Positions 21,240 through 33,043 of a stretch of DNA of 64,000 bases are shown in pieces. Location of the stretch: positions 62,254,523 to 62,318,522 of the forward strand of contig CM057228.1 in NCBI GenBank assembly GCA_029891385.1. The letters run 5' to 3'. Origin of the DNA: Erythroxylum novogranatense. Lineage: Eukaryota > Streptophyta > Magnoliopsida > Malpighiales > Erythroxylaceae. How positions within the stretch are numbered: the stretch's first letter is position 1; each line of letters opens with the position of its first letter. The notes under the pieces are model-generated. The model saw nothing but the letters and a program-made list of their open reading frames with translations, searched no databases and was not told where the DNA came from. Both the position numbers and the translations under genes were made by a program.

Positions 21240-22110
21240 TTTCTGGTTTGATCCAGGCAGATTTTGATCAAATGATCTTCATGAAAATTGTAGCTTCTGT
21301 TGAAAGCTTTCTATCTCCTTGAAGTATGATATTTTTTGATATCAGGATTGAAAGTTATGACCATTCAAATTTAAGGTTATTTTACTTTGTTTTTGAAAAT
21401 TCTCATAAGTGTAGGATTTTGTATGCAGTGTTTTGAGGAAAAATTATGGACTGATATGTTTTGAATTGAGTTAAGTGGTCTACATGAAAGTTGTAGAGGA
21501 AGTTTATAGCTTTTCAATGATGTATAATATGTTATTTTTTATTGGGGAAATTGGAAGATATGAAAATGTAAGTTGGATGTTGTTTAGGTGATTTTTAATA
21601 GGGCAGAAACTTTGATTGAAAAATTGAATGAGTTAGAGGTTGAAATTGCCTTTAAGTGCTTCATGAAAGTTTTAGATTATATTTTTATCTTTACATTGAT
21701 GTAAAGTATGGAAATTTTGGGCTATGAAATAGGAAGTTATGATTTTTACAAGTTGCTGTTACTGTTTGGGATGATCATTAGTGGACATAAACTTTGATTG
21801 GAAATTTGACTCCATTAGGGGCTAAATTGATTTTTCTGTCCTTCATTAAAGTTGTAGGTTGCTTTTTTATCTTTTCATTGATATAAAGTATGACATTTTT
21901 GGACCTTGGAGTTGAAAGATAGAAATTTTAGAAGTTGTGATACTGTTTAGGGAGACTTAAATTGGACAGAAACTTTGAGTGAGATTTTGATCACTTTAGA
22001 GACGGAATTGATTTTTTAGTTCTCATGGAAATTGTAGATCTTTCTTTTATATTTCCATTGTTACAAAATTTGAAAATTTTGGAGTTCTGAGTCACAAGTT
22101 ATGAATTTTA
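21240..22110 (+). repeat. Five diverged modules of about 180 bp
   Basis: The GTTGTAG-type core occurs at 21287, 21490, 21669, 21851 and 22031, spaced 203, 179, 182 and 180 bp. Each unit runs ATGAAAGTTGTAG, TTTTCATTGATATAAAGTATG, ATTTTGGA and AAGTTATGA, followed by a GGACAGAAACTTTGATTG-type link. The regularity is clearer here than in the copy at 1600-2275. Confidence 0.8.
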
Positions 22111-22129
22111 GAAGTTGAAAGTTCAGAAA

Positions 22130-22345
22130 AAGAAAAGGAGAAGCGACCTGCTCGGTCGTCCTGGCGAGCAACCCGCTCGGTCGCTCCCGCTAGGTCGTCC
22201 CTGTTCGGTCGCTCCCGTTCGATCGTCCCCTCTCGTTTGCTCCCGCTCGGTCGCTCCCACTCGCTCGACCTCGCCCGCTCATTCGGTCTGGCCTGCAATC
22301 GCTCGGCCTCGCGCGCTCGCTCGGCCTCGCCCGCTCGTGAGTGCG
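22130..22345. repeat. GC-rich GCTCGGTCG array
   Basis: A CpG-dense run of short units (GCTCGGTCG, CTCCCGCT, CTCGGCCTCGCCCGCTCG) in otherwise AT-rich DNA. It lies between the 180-bp modules and the conserved CCATAACT block, the same slot as the palindromes of other LTRs. Apparent reading frames through it are arginine-rich artefacts of the repeat. Confidence 0.88.
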
Positions 22346-24308
22346 AGCTCCGATTTGAAGTATTTCCTAATCCGACCTCTCTCCATTCTTTTAGCCATAA
22401 CTTTTTCTTCTGACCTCCGATCGACCTGATTTTTAAAGCGTTGGATTCTTAAGACATCCCTCTATCTGTCCATGGAAAATTGTGGATTTTTGAGATTAAA
22501 TTGAGGATGATTGATTTAATCAAAGTGAGTTGGGAAATTTTCTAAACTTGGTTCAGTATTTTAGTGAATTCTTGATCTGTGGAGATCCAATTGAACCGAT
22601 TCTTGTTGGAAAATAAAATAGAGACATGGGGATACAAGTCATATGAAGGAATTAAATTTCAATTTAGCCTCTAAGACTTTCAATTTCTGAATTGAAGTCG
22701 GGTTTAGTGTGCAGTCTTGGATTAGTAAGAGCTGAAAGTATTTTGGCCATAACTTTTGCTCTAGTCATCCAAATGAGGTGATTCTTAATTTGGATTAAAC
22801 TAGAGAGATAGGAATACAAATGTTCTGAAGAAATTGAGTTTCAATTTAGTCTCTAAGAATGTCAATTTTTGGATGGAAATAAAGTGTTGGAAAATGTTTT
22901 AGCATAGGCATAGTCCGAAATGTTTGAGGTGTAACTTTTGGAGTAGTGCACCAAATTAAATGATTTTGGTGGCGTTATGAAATTCAGTCTATGAGGAACA
23001 TTGCTCTAGAAGGAATTTTTAGCAAATTCCTTCAATTTGATGATTAGAAAAATAGCCTAAGTTAATCATGACTTAATGTTATTTGAGACTTTGATTTATT
23101 TTATGATTTTGAGGACTTAATTGGCATGTTAATGTGAGTAATTAACATGTTAAATTGAGTAAGATCATATGGCATAAGTTTATTGGATTAAATTAAATTA
23201 AAGTGTTAGAAATGCATTAAGGGAAAATTTGGAAGAGTACTTAAGGTTTTAAAGTATTAGGCATATGTGGAAGGGTAAAGTAGTCTTTTTGCATTCATTA
23301 AATGGCAAGTGATGTGGCTGTCGTTTAAGAGGAAGGGAATACACAAAAATTGGAAGAAAGAAAGGAAAAGAAGAGAAAGACAGAAAGCAAGTTTCGGTGG
23401 AGAAGGGAGAAAGAAGAAAGAAGTGACTAGGGTTTCGATTTTCTTGGGTTTCAAGCAAGATTTTTAAGTGGATCCAAGAGGGAAAAAGATGAAAGAAGAT
23501 GAGAGCTCCAAGATGAGACAAGAAATTTCAAATTTGGAGTAGATTAAGGTAAGAGACGGTTTTTATCTTTGAAATTTTAATGAGATTTTGGTTTAGATAG
23601 CTTAAGAATGGTATGGGTTTGTGATTTCTAAAGTCAATTTTGGTGATTACATAGTATAAATTGTTCAATTTTGGATGTTTATTACTTAAGAATATTTGTC
23701 ATAAATTAGGGAATTTAAGTGAGCAATGGAGAAATTGATGCGTTAGACAAGTTACAAGCATGGATATAAGGTAGGTACCATGTTTATAATTTGAATTATA
23801 AGCTAATTGTGAGTTATCGAAAAATTAAGAAAGAAAAAAATGTTTTTTAAATTATGGTTTCGAATGATTAAATTCATTATTTTGGAATGATTTTAAGAAA
23901 TGGTTATTCATTATGTTTGAATTATTTAAGAAATTGCTACAAGGGTTAAATTCAGTGTTTTGAATGATTTGATAAAATTGATACGATTTTCGCATTCATT
24001 TTGTTTGAATGTTTTGATAATCACTATAAGTGTTGCATTCTTTGGTTATGAATGATTGAAAAATTGTTATGTGATTTTGATTTGTTATGTGAATTTTGAA
24101 ATTGCGGAATTGAGAATGAAAATTTTGTTTGATGTATGGCATGATTATGAGAATTGAGTTTTCGAAATGTGCCTTCGGGCAATCCGATTTTCAAGTGTGA
24201 AATGTGTTATGTGGGTTTGATTAGGTCCCATAAGAGGGTTAAGTTCACTTGTCTAGGCTTCGTCCGCCTGCCCGCTAATGGCATTGGAGCTCCGTTAAGG
24301 ACTCCTGT

Positions 24309-24545
24309 TGGACCCCACCCCCCACACCTGGGCTAACATTTCCCACCCAGCGTGTGTTTGCGGGTTATACGACGGCGGGTGTTTGCGGGTTATACCGCGG
24401 CATCCAACCTTAATCAGTACTGTCCTCTTTGATCAAGGGTGAGCCACGACTCGAACCCAAGACCTCAAGGTTTTGTTCATCTTTAAGCCTCCTCCATTGC
24501 TCTGAACCTCTACATGCAACTGATGTTGATGCAATTACCATAGGA
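24309..24545 (-). mobile_element. Candidate tRNA-derived SINE
   Basis: On the minus strand a pol III B-box-like GGTTCGAGTCG lies at 24457-24447, in the context CTTGGGTTCGAGTCGTGGCTC, with a weak A-box-like stretch upstream. The other end carries a 25-bp duplication of TGTTTGCGGGTTATAC (24355 and 24380). The unit begins exactly where the LTR breaks off. I could not define a tail or a TSD, so other small mobile elements remain possible. Confidence 0.4.
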
Positions 24546-26385
24546 AAAGAAAGGGTTAATACCCTTTAAAAAATTACATAGAGTAAAATAGTAAGGGACT
24601 TAGAAAATATATGCACTCTAAAGTATGTCAACCTTGGTCCTCCTATCAAAGTATTGAAGCAGGAGTTCTTCTCTAGTAAGTTACTTCTTGAAAAAAAGGC
24701 TTTCTTTTCCTACAATGCAATAATGGGCACTAATGAACTAAAAAAGGTTTGGCATTTAAAAAGTCTTAATTAAAAAAGATGAGCTCTTTATATTTATATT
24801 AGCTTCAATGGATAATGTACATAAAATATAGGAATTAAGCCTATAGCATATATATGGATGACCATTCTGCATAACCAAAATGGTATCCAGGCATAACTTT
24901 AGACAAGAAATGCATTCTAACTATACCTATTTGGGCCAATATATATGGAGTGCTATTATAATATTAGTTAGAGGAAGAGATAAGTTATTTGGCAAGTGCC
25001 TCTTGGTAAACCTATTAACCTAGATGAGAATACAACAAACCTTCAAAAGATTGGACATGTCATAATACATATGGAGGTTGATGTTAACTATGAGCTTCTG
25101 GATTTTATTAAAATCATTAGACTATATCAGGAAAACCAATTATTTGAGGACTCCTCAAAATCACTTACCTCTAAAGGCTAAAGAAGAAAGAAACATGCAA
25201 ATCTAGAAAGCAAAACAGAAGGAGGTAGCAATTAAAAACAATGAACCATCTACTCCTACTGCCCCTCATCTAGAACTCCTAAAGGTGTTGTAGATAAAAG
25301 AATAAAGAAGAAGATACAAACGCTAAACCTTCCACTCCAACTACTCCCTCATCTAGAACACCTGAAGGTGTTGTGAATAGAAACACTATGAAGAGAGGTA
25401 CTATCACTATTCTCTAACATGGAACACTTGAAGGTGTTAAAAATATCACTATCATCTCATATATAACACCTAAAGGTGTAAAAAATAAAAGCCCTATTGA
25501 AGACGATATCAATCTTAAGGCTCCAACATAAAAAATGAAGGCATCTAACAAGGTAACCGATTCCCCTACTGAAGCTGAAGGGGACTCTCATTTTGTAACC
25601 TTCCCACCCAACTTAATCCTAATAATGACCTTGGACTAGATGGGACTTGCACTTAGGAATTTTCTAAACCTAGCATTAGTAAGGGTAGATCAGGCAAAAA
25701 GACCAAGACGTAAAAAAAAAACCCTCTCTTTTGTATGAAGTTTCTTAGCAAGAACATCATAGGCTTAAACTACACCATAAAATAAACTTCGTTTAGAAAT
25801 TTTATTTTTATTAATAAATCACATTTTTTGGGACTTGTTAAAATAAAAATCAAGATGAAATCTTTTTTAAAAAGACCATAGTTTTTAGATAGGGAATGGA
25901 TCACAATTAAAAATAATGAGAAACGTTTCTATGGGAGTATTATTGTTTCATCAGATCCTAGTATATTTTTTCTCAAAAGCTAGAAGTGTTCATAACAATA
26001 AATTCAATGTGAATTGTTGGCAAAGCAAACTCAACTTCCTTTCATTTTACTGTTATTTATGCTTCTAATATGGAATTCCAAAGAGTTAACTCTAAGAGGA
26101 TCTAGAACTCCTAGCAAATAATTAAGTATATACTTGGATTGTTGCTAATGCTTTTAATTGTATCCTTTATCCCAAGGTGCTAGGAGAAACTTGCATCCTA
26201 AACTAAATGACTTAATCCACTAAGAAATTAGAGCTAATAAACTTGAGTTATTTTAGTAGAGTCTACACCTGGTCAAATAGACAAACTTGTGATTGGTTCT
26301 TACAAATAAAAATTAGACAGATATTTAGTGAACTTAGAATGGTTTTCTCAAATCCCCCTTAGATATGCCCATTTTAGGAATGAAT
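24546..26385 (+). pseudogene. L1-type LINE remnant: ORF1 and endonuclease parts
   Basis: Plus-strand translation gives ORF1-like text in pieces. About 24960-25180 reads VPLGKPINLDENTTNLQ and then HVIIHMEVDVN, matching the DUF4283-type ORF1 domain. Farther on (about 26020-26300) comes endonuclease-like text: FTVIYASNME and VYTWSNRQTCDWFL. Between them (25200-25720) is a lysine-, proline- and threonine-rich stretch with repeated TAGAACTCCT/AAGGTGTT words. Stops and shifts are frequent. The reverse transcriptase is absent; the remnant stops where the repeat at 26388 begins. Confidence 0.6.
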
Positions 26386-26387
26386 TT

Positions 26388-27528
26388 TGTTAGTCCTTAA
26401 TGGAACCTAAAAGGGGGGTGAATTGGATTTTCACAAAATTTAGTAATTTTTTAAACCAATGTACTCAATTAAAAACAATCAATTTAAATAAGTATGAGAA
26501 AAGGGAGGATAGAATGCAAACCGATTTATAGTGATTCAAGAACAACCCTTGCCTATGTCCACTCCCAAGACTCATCTTAGAATTCTACTATAATTCTTCT
26601 TTCAAGGAGAAGAATAATTTTTCTATAATCTTTCTTGGTAACAAGGAACCACCCTTCTTACAACCTTCTTCTAAGGTAAAGAGGAACCTTTATGCCACTT
26701 AGAACACATCCAAGTAAAATATTCAACTCCCTAGAAAAGTATTATAACTAAAAAAATATTTCACTTATTGATTTGATAACTCTAAAATGACTCACTCACA
26801 CAAATATGACATAATGATGCTCAAATGATTGAAAAACTTTTGACAATGTGTGTATACAAATCCCAAAACCTTCTTTATGCTAAAATCAATAAGAAAATAC
26901 ATTATTTAATAGTGTTCTGGGACCCAAAATAGTTGATGGATATATTGTTCGAGCTGTTTTCGATGTATTGGTCGACCAATATGTATTCATTTACAACATT
27001 AGATTAACTAGTAATTAGACATTGATCGATTAGTAAATGATATTGGTAGACCAATATAATAGATTGGTCGATCAATAAATCCACCAATGTTATAGCAAAC
27101 TCTCAATACTTATTGAACAATTTTAACCTATATTGATCAATCATTAACCTATATAGGTTGATCACTAACCTATATAGGTTGACCAATCACCCTAAAAACA
27201 TGATTTTAAGAACTTTAAATACTCAATACCAATTTGTTTAATCCAATTATTATTTAAAACTTCCTAAAATGTTCCCCAAATAATATTAGAAAGATCAAAA
27301 TATTTTTATTAAAATTAAAAGCTTCAATGCCTCTTGATGAATATATGACTCATGCAATGAAATGAGATAAAACGATTATAAATAATGAGCCTTTTGGATC
27401 ATTAAATTAACAAAGTGAGCTTACCATGTTATATGAATAGTGATGATGCATAAATGCAGTAATTGAAATTCTATATGTGTATACATAATTCTAGGTGTTG
27501 AATGGTCTCCTAATGAAAAGTCTTACCA

Positions 27529-27530
<2 letters not shown>
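26388..27530 (+). mobile_element. LTR-like repeat with palindrome array
   Basis: It starts TGTTAGTCCTTAATGGAACC followed by AGGGGGGTGAATTGG, and later has ATAGTGATTCAAG...CCACTCCCAAGACTC. This text is typical of one class of long plant LTR; recognition is by memory of such sequences, not by a paired copy. A palindrome array lies at 26960-27190. The 3' end and any partner LTR were not found. No ORF. Confidence 0.4.
26960..27190. repeat. Palindrome array (TATTGGTCGACCAATA and others)
   Basis: TATTGGTCGACCAATA (26966-26981) is a perfect 16-bp palindrome. Partial relatives follow (TATTGGTAGACCAATA, ATTGGTCGATCAAT, ATTGATCGATTAGT). AACCTATATAGGTT, also perfect, occurs at 27146-27159 and 27167-27180. 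Confidence 0.88.
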
Positions 27531-27590
<60 letters not shown>

Positions 27591-27597
27591 GTATGTA
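27531..27597. repeat. (AT)n followed by (GTAT)n microsatellite
   Basis: About 24 AT repeats run into about five GTAT repeats. Confidence 0.97.
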
Positions 27598-27599
27598 AT

Positions 27600-27790
27600 A
27601 GGCCCTAACGTTTACAAAATGTTCAAATTGAACCCTAACATTTGTAAAATGTTTAAAATGAACTCTACCATTTGGAAAACGTGTAAATTGAATCCTGATC
27701 ACTAACGGGATTAAGCTACCATCAGTTATTTGTTGACGTGGTGAAATTTTTGTTGATGTGGATTTTTTTAATAAATTTTTTATATGGGAC
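27600..27790. repeat. Short tandem repeat of about 32 bp plus flanking motif
   Basis: Three diverged copies of a unit like CCTAACGTTTACAAAATGTT-CAAATTGAA lie at 27603-27700. They are followed by ACTAACGGGATTAAGC, CATCAGTTATTTGTTGACGT and a repeated TTGATGTGG. This kind of sequence often flanks DNA transposons or appears in introns of plant genes. I could not assign it to a family. Confidence 0.5.
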
Positions 27791-27935
27791 CTACTGTAAT
27801 GTTTTCAAAAGAGGTGGGTCCCACATCAGTTAATATTGCTTGCTTTCTCTTCTTTCTTTTCAGACTATTTTTGTTCAACATTAAACATGTGATTTAAATA
27901 TTGTTGTTGTTTTGTTTATGAATTGCTTGTTTTAG

Positions 27936-28226
27936 ATGTATGTTGAAGAAGTAATAGAATTGGTTGAGCATAATCCATTGAGGAACTCTTTCATAGGAAT
28001 TCCAGGAGTTGATGGTCTTTCAATAGAGTAAAGAAAGAGGCTGACAATAGTAGTAGAATTGGTGGCTAATTCATCCATCATCTTCATCGATGAATCTACA
28101 TCAAGCTTTGATGCTAAAGCATTTGCAGTTGTTAAGTGCATTATAAGAAATAAAGTGGATACAGGAAGAACTGCTGTCTGCACATTACACCAACCGAGCA
28201 TTGAAATATTTGAAGCCTTCAATGAG
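27936..28226 (+). pseudogene. Single exon of a PDR-type ABCG transporter, broken
   Basis: The frame reads MYVEEVIELVEHNPLR, then GIPGVDGLSIE, a stop, [30 protein letters not shown] and [15 protein letters not shown]. This is the second nucleotide-binding domain of full-size plant ABCG (pleiotropic drug resistance) transporters, which export terpenoids, hormones and toxic compounds at the plasma membrane. It spans signature, Walker B and the switch histidine (TLHQPS). The usual Q before RKRLT is a TAA stop at 28029-28031, and the Walker B context is altered (family norm DEPTSGLDA). A TTTTAG acceptor precedes the exon and a GAG|GTGC donor follows it, so this is a genomic, not processed, copy. 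No neighbouring exon was found. Confidence 0.85.
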
Positions 28227-28420
28227 GTGCTTTTCCTTTTCGATTCAAGCTACACTTTCCTCCGCATATGATGTTATATCTTCCAAGTGAAATCTACCTC
28301 AATTTGATATATATATATGGAACCCCAAGAAAATAAGGTTCTTGAAACCCCCTAATCATATTAAATCAAAACCCTAATCTGTCTATTATAAGAACATGCT
28401 AGTTCAAACCCCAATTATAC
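28227..28420. other. Unassigned AT-rich stretch
   Basis: Residual intron-like sequence after the ABCG exon, a short (TA) run at about 28307 and no recognisable element. It continues beyond the solo LTR at 33044. Confidence 0.4.
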
Positions 28421-31400
28421 TGTTGGATCCCGTTTCCGGAACCCAACTGCATAAACTTAACACTCGTAACCCCCCTGCTAATACTGAACAAGATCACTCT
28501 TAAATCGAATCCGAAACGGAACGAAAAACAATGAATCGGATCATATAGCAAAGCCAACAAATGAATCTTAAATGAAAGGCGGATAACAGAAAATCGAAAC
28601 ATATGTGACATGTGGGTCGAACCTGATTCAAAAACAAACATAATCGAAATCCAAAGCGAATGAAACGAAAAAAAATGCGAAGCTAAAAGGATCGAATACA
28701 AATGAAATCAATGATTCAAATCGAACGTAAATGCGGAACAAATAGATCAATTGAAACTGAAGCGGAAACATATACGAAGCGATTTCAAATTGGATTATCA
28801 AATAACAAACCAGCGAAACAGATACGGATCGAATACAATTGAGAATCCAAACATACAAATGAAAAGAAAACGAATAGCATTACAAGTGTCCGACATCTGG
28901 GAATAATTATCTTAAGGAAGTGTTGCGTTGGATACCGTATACTTGACCTATACAAATTGGTATAGACTTTGTTTTTCTCTTTCTTTTACATCTTGTGCAT
29001 CTTTTCAAAACTCATACTAATCAAAGTAATGAAATTTCCCTTTTTGAAATTTCGTCCTTAAACAGTCTCAAATTACTTGATTCTTCTTATTCATCATATT
29101 CTTATTCTTTACCATAATAATCTCATATTCATGTCAATAAATCCATAAATCCATATACAATTTCACTTATTCATATACTACCATATAAAAATCCGGCAGC
29201 ATAACGGCTGCACTTTCTATAACCCAAACCTGCAAATAACTTGAATACACTTCTATATATATCCAGATAAAATTCACATACATCAAAATCCACCGGACCC
29301 TCCTTCCGGGATCTCAGCAGAAACGCAATCCTAAAATCTAAACCACTTCAAGTCAGCTTCATATCAATTCATATTCATCATATTCGAACTAATATTCCAT
29401 CATCCAGTACATTCATCCATATCCATATATATACATATATCCCATATACATTCATACTTCAAATCACTTTATATACAAAACCAAATTGCACAATCCAAAA
29501 CCAATACATTTCCAAATCTATCACTCAAGTTCTTATACAATATCATAATCTAAAACACATTATGGACCAAATGTTTACAATACTCTAATGGCATTCCAAG
29601 CCATACCCCAATACCAATACTCATAAACCAAAATACACAATTTACAAACACATGCACAAATATTGATGCCTTGACGTCTTTCATCCGATCTCCTGCTCGA
29701 ATACCTGGAGATGGGGATGAAAGGGGGGTGAGCTCGGAAGCTTGTGGATAACATGTTTATTAAACAAATAATAAGCAAAAGTATTTTCAAACCTTAATTT
29801 CAGTTGATCAAAAACATCGAACGTTTATTTCTCAAAACTTCACAATTTCAAAATCTTTCATAAACATTTACAAACAGTTTTGCAAGACTCTTATAGTTGA
29901 AAATCCCAATTTCTCATTTGTCGAAAGTTCAAACCATTGACAACATGAAATGCATCACGTATAAATGCAGCACAATCCAAACAAAGAAAAACACTTAACA
30001 CATCAATCGGTTTGGGTTGGTCCATAAAATATGACGTACTGCACATTCCCGCAAAGCGGTCCTCTGCAGCCGTTAAACACATAGGGAGTCCGAAAACGAA
30101 GCTCCTATGCCGCTAGCGGGCAGTCGGGAGAAGGCTTTAAAAACGAGACCAGTGCACTGACTCCACATGAGGGACCTAACCAAACCCATACAACACGTGT
30201 TGATGCTTGAAAAATCATATTGCCCGAAGGCACATTTTGGAAATTTAACTTTTCGTATTGTGTCACCCTTGACACATTCACACTCACAAACTTGCATACA
30301 TGCATATAATAATTCAAACGTATTCTCAAACAATCAATCAATCTCATAAATAATCATAATTCACATATTCAAAACTCAAACAATCAAACATAAGAATTCA
30401 ACAATCATTATCATTTCATCAAATCCTTCATATACTTTGAAAGAAATCAATTGAATCATTTCGTTTGAAAGTTCGAAACAATCCTGGATTCATTCGAAAA
30501 ACAATAAACCCAATAGTTCATAAATCATCCCAAAAGTCAATTGATTCAAATCATTTGAAAAACAATAGCTTATAAAACCAACATTTATAATTAGCTTATA
30601 ATTTGAAAAATAAACACATTACCCACCTCTTATCCATGCTATAATCTTGTCCAATGCTTCAACTTGATCTTTACTTCTCTCTCTCTTCCAACTTAAAATC
30701 ACCTAAGCCATAATCAACCAAATCCAATATCATAACCATCATACTTCTCAAAATTGATTACATAACTTACAAATCCATACTAATTTCATGATAGCTTAAT
30801 CAAGAACTTCTAAAATCTCCAACTTATACAAGTGGGTATAACCCTAAATAACATCATCCAAAATTAAACATGACCCAATGCATAATCATTCAAATTAACT
30901 TCAAAATTAACAAACCCATATCCATCTTAAGCCAAAACAACCAAAAACTTCACTAAAACTCAAAGATCAAAACTTAGCTCTTACCTTTTTCTTTCTCTAT
31001 TTTCGACATTCTTCTTGCTTGGAAGGAAACTCTTGACTTCTTCCTTCTTTTCCCTTTGGAAACAACTCACAAATGCTTTTGGAAGCTCACAAAATCAGAA
31101 CCCTAGCTTCATCTTCCTCTTTCTCCTTCTTCTCCACGATTTCTCCCACTTCTCTCCTCTTCCTTTGTTTTCTTTCTTTCATTTTCGTGTCTCTTCTAGA
31201 ACCAACGACAATCCCCCTTTTTTATATGCCATGTCATTAAAAATGGGTGACTAATGACCCTTTTGTCCCTCCTCATATGCCTATAAACTTTAATCTTTAA
31301 GTTAACTACCAAAACTGCCCCTGAACATTTCTCCTACTTTAGGACATTGTTTTCACCATCAAAATGAAGGAATTAGTCAAAACTTCTTTCTAGAGAATTG

Positions 31401-33038
31401 TTCCTCTATGTCTTAATTTCATAAAGCCTTAAAAATCATCCAATTCGGAGCACTATATCCAAAAGTTATAGTCCAAACATGTCAGACTTATCATTCTACT
31501 TACACATTTTCTAGCAATTCAATTCCTTCCATAAATTGGCATTCTTAAAGGCTAAATTGAAATTTCATTTCTTCATAACAATTGTAGCCCCGTGTCTTAA
31601 TTTTATTATGCCTCAAACATCACTTCAATTGGATCTCCACGGATCCCGAATTTCACAAAATACTGAACTATGTTTAGGAACTTTCCTGTCTCACTTTGAT
31701 TCAAATAATCTTACTCAATTGAATCTCTAAAATTCATAATTTTCCATAAAAATGAAATTAATTGTCTTAGGAATCCAACGCTTCTAGAACCAAGTCATTT
31801 GGATGTCAGACGGAAAAGATATAAGCAAAAGATTTCACAAGGTCGGATGAGGAAGGAAAATAGCAAGATCAGAATGAAACAAATCATTCCGATCATCATA
31901 CCATTTGACTCCAATTGATGCAAATTTTCATGGAGAGAAGGATACATGTGTTAGGAATTCAATTCTTCAAGAATCGCCTCAATCCGAGGTCGGATGAGTG
32001 AGTTATGATCAAAACAACTCAACATGTTCAAACCCTAAATCGATTTGAAACTCTTTTGGCGCAAACGCCATAACTTTCAATCTAGAAATCCGATTTCTTT
32101 CGTTCTTGGACCATTTGAACGTAGACTTCCAGATCTACAACTCTTATGAAGACCACAAAATCAGATTCGACCTCTTAAATGGTCAAAATCGCATTTTTCA
32201 CCAGTTGACCCGAGGCTATCCATGAAACGGACATGCATGTCCGTTTAACGGACACATACGGCCCAAAATGTACCAAACCTTCCAAGAAAGTCCGTTTAAC
32301 GGACATCCATGTCCGTCTAATGGACATGAGCAAGGGAAGGGGTCCTTTTGACCCGAGGCTGTTCGTTAAACGGACTTCCATGTCCGTTTAACGGACATGC
32401 GATTTCCAAAAACCTCTTCAACCTTTTTCCAATGCTTCTCACATCCAAACTAACATCATATACACTTATAATCCTCACATATTTACTTATTCAAAGGCCT
32501 AAACACTTCATAACAATTCAAGCAAAAAATTCAATTCATGAACTTCTCAAAATCTCAACTAAATTGGTTCCTCAAAACCACAAATCTCAAACATTTATCA
32601 AAGTTGTCACTAACATCAATCTTATATAACATCATAACTTGTATCAACTATAACTTTCAATTCTGATCTCAAAATATTGCATACTTGATCTCATTGGAAA
32701 GATAAAAGACCAAGCTACAACTTCAAAGAAGGCAACTTTGGCCAATTCTATTTCAATCATTCCCTAATTTCCCTTAAATCAGCATACATATTTTCATTCT
32801 ACACTTAACCTCAATGCATATGATTCCTTACATTCAAAAGCATCATGTCATTTACTAAATTTCTCTCTTGCTTTTTCATAATATCTCATATGTATTACCA
32901 TAATTCGTACGAAGGGTTTCTCAACTCACCATCCATAATTATTCACATTTCCTCATCTATAACAAAGTATATACAAAAACACTCATTTACTTTCATTTTC
33001 ATATTTTTAATTTTCGCTTCAAGGTTCGGGGTCCAACA
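28421..33038 (-). mobile_element. Complete family A solo LTR, 4,618 bp, TSD TATAC
   Basis: On the plus strand it begins TGTTGGATCCCG and ends TTCGGGGTCCAACA. TATAC lies directly on both sides (28416-28420 and 33039-33043), a perfect TSD. On the minus strand the order of internal blocks equals that of the LTR at 1308: GTTGTAG (32715), cassette (32400-32215), GTTGTAG with GTCCAAGAAC (32136-32080), CATAACTCACTCATCCGACC (32010), TTCTAGAAGCGTTGGATTC (31770), purine-rich stretch (31200-31010), GGTAAGAGC donor-like site (30985), M4 (30240-30080) and M5 (29745-29700). With no internal region left, it arose by LTR-LTR recombination. It gives the full length of the family A LTR. Confidence 0.92.
32215..32402. 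repeat. Palindromic cassette ACGGACATGCATGTCCGT
   Basis: A perfect 22-bp palindrome (32225-32246) with this 18-bp core is followed by GTCCGTTTAACGGAC (32290-32304), GGACATCCATGTCC and further TCCGTTTAACGGACATG words. GACCCGAGGCT flanks two parts of the array (about 32207 and 32350). It occupies the cassette slot of the minus-strand LTR. Confidence 0.92.
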
Positions 33039-33043
33039 TATAC

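Larger units (their letters stand above)
20922..24308 (+). mobile_element. 5' part of family A-type LTR
   Basis: It starts TGTTGGATCCCGATC, and its first 50 bases align with the LTR start at 1308. In order it carries five GTTGTAG-type modules (21240-22110), a GC-rich cassette (22130-22345), the CCATAACTTTTTCTTCTGACC block (22389), related blocks at 22570-22990, a purine-rich stretch (23330-23420), donor-like GGTAAGAG (23549) and GGTAGGT (23770), and the start of M4 with CCTTCGGGCAATCCG (24171). It breaks off inside M4 at about 24308, where different sequence begins. No coding capacity. Confidence 0.8.

Noticed and set aside
20867..21271. 134-residue frame on the minus strand
   Set aside because: Runs across the boundary between the Athila/Tat-like remnant and the A-type LTR start at 20922, so it cannot be a conserved gene.
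22092..22429. Arg/Pro/Ser-rich frames of 68 and 104 residues
   Set aside because: By-products of the GCTCGGTCG repeat array.
24441..24460. tRNA gene suspected from GGTTCGAGTCG
   Set aside because: No acceptor stem, D arm or anticodon arm of a cloverleaf around it; better explained as a SINE-like B box.
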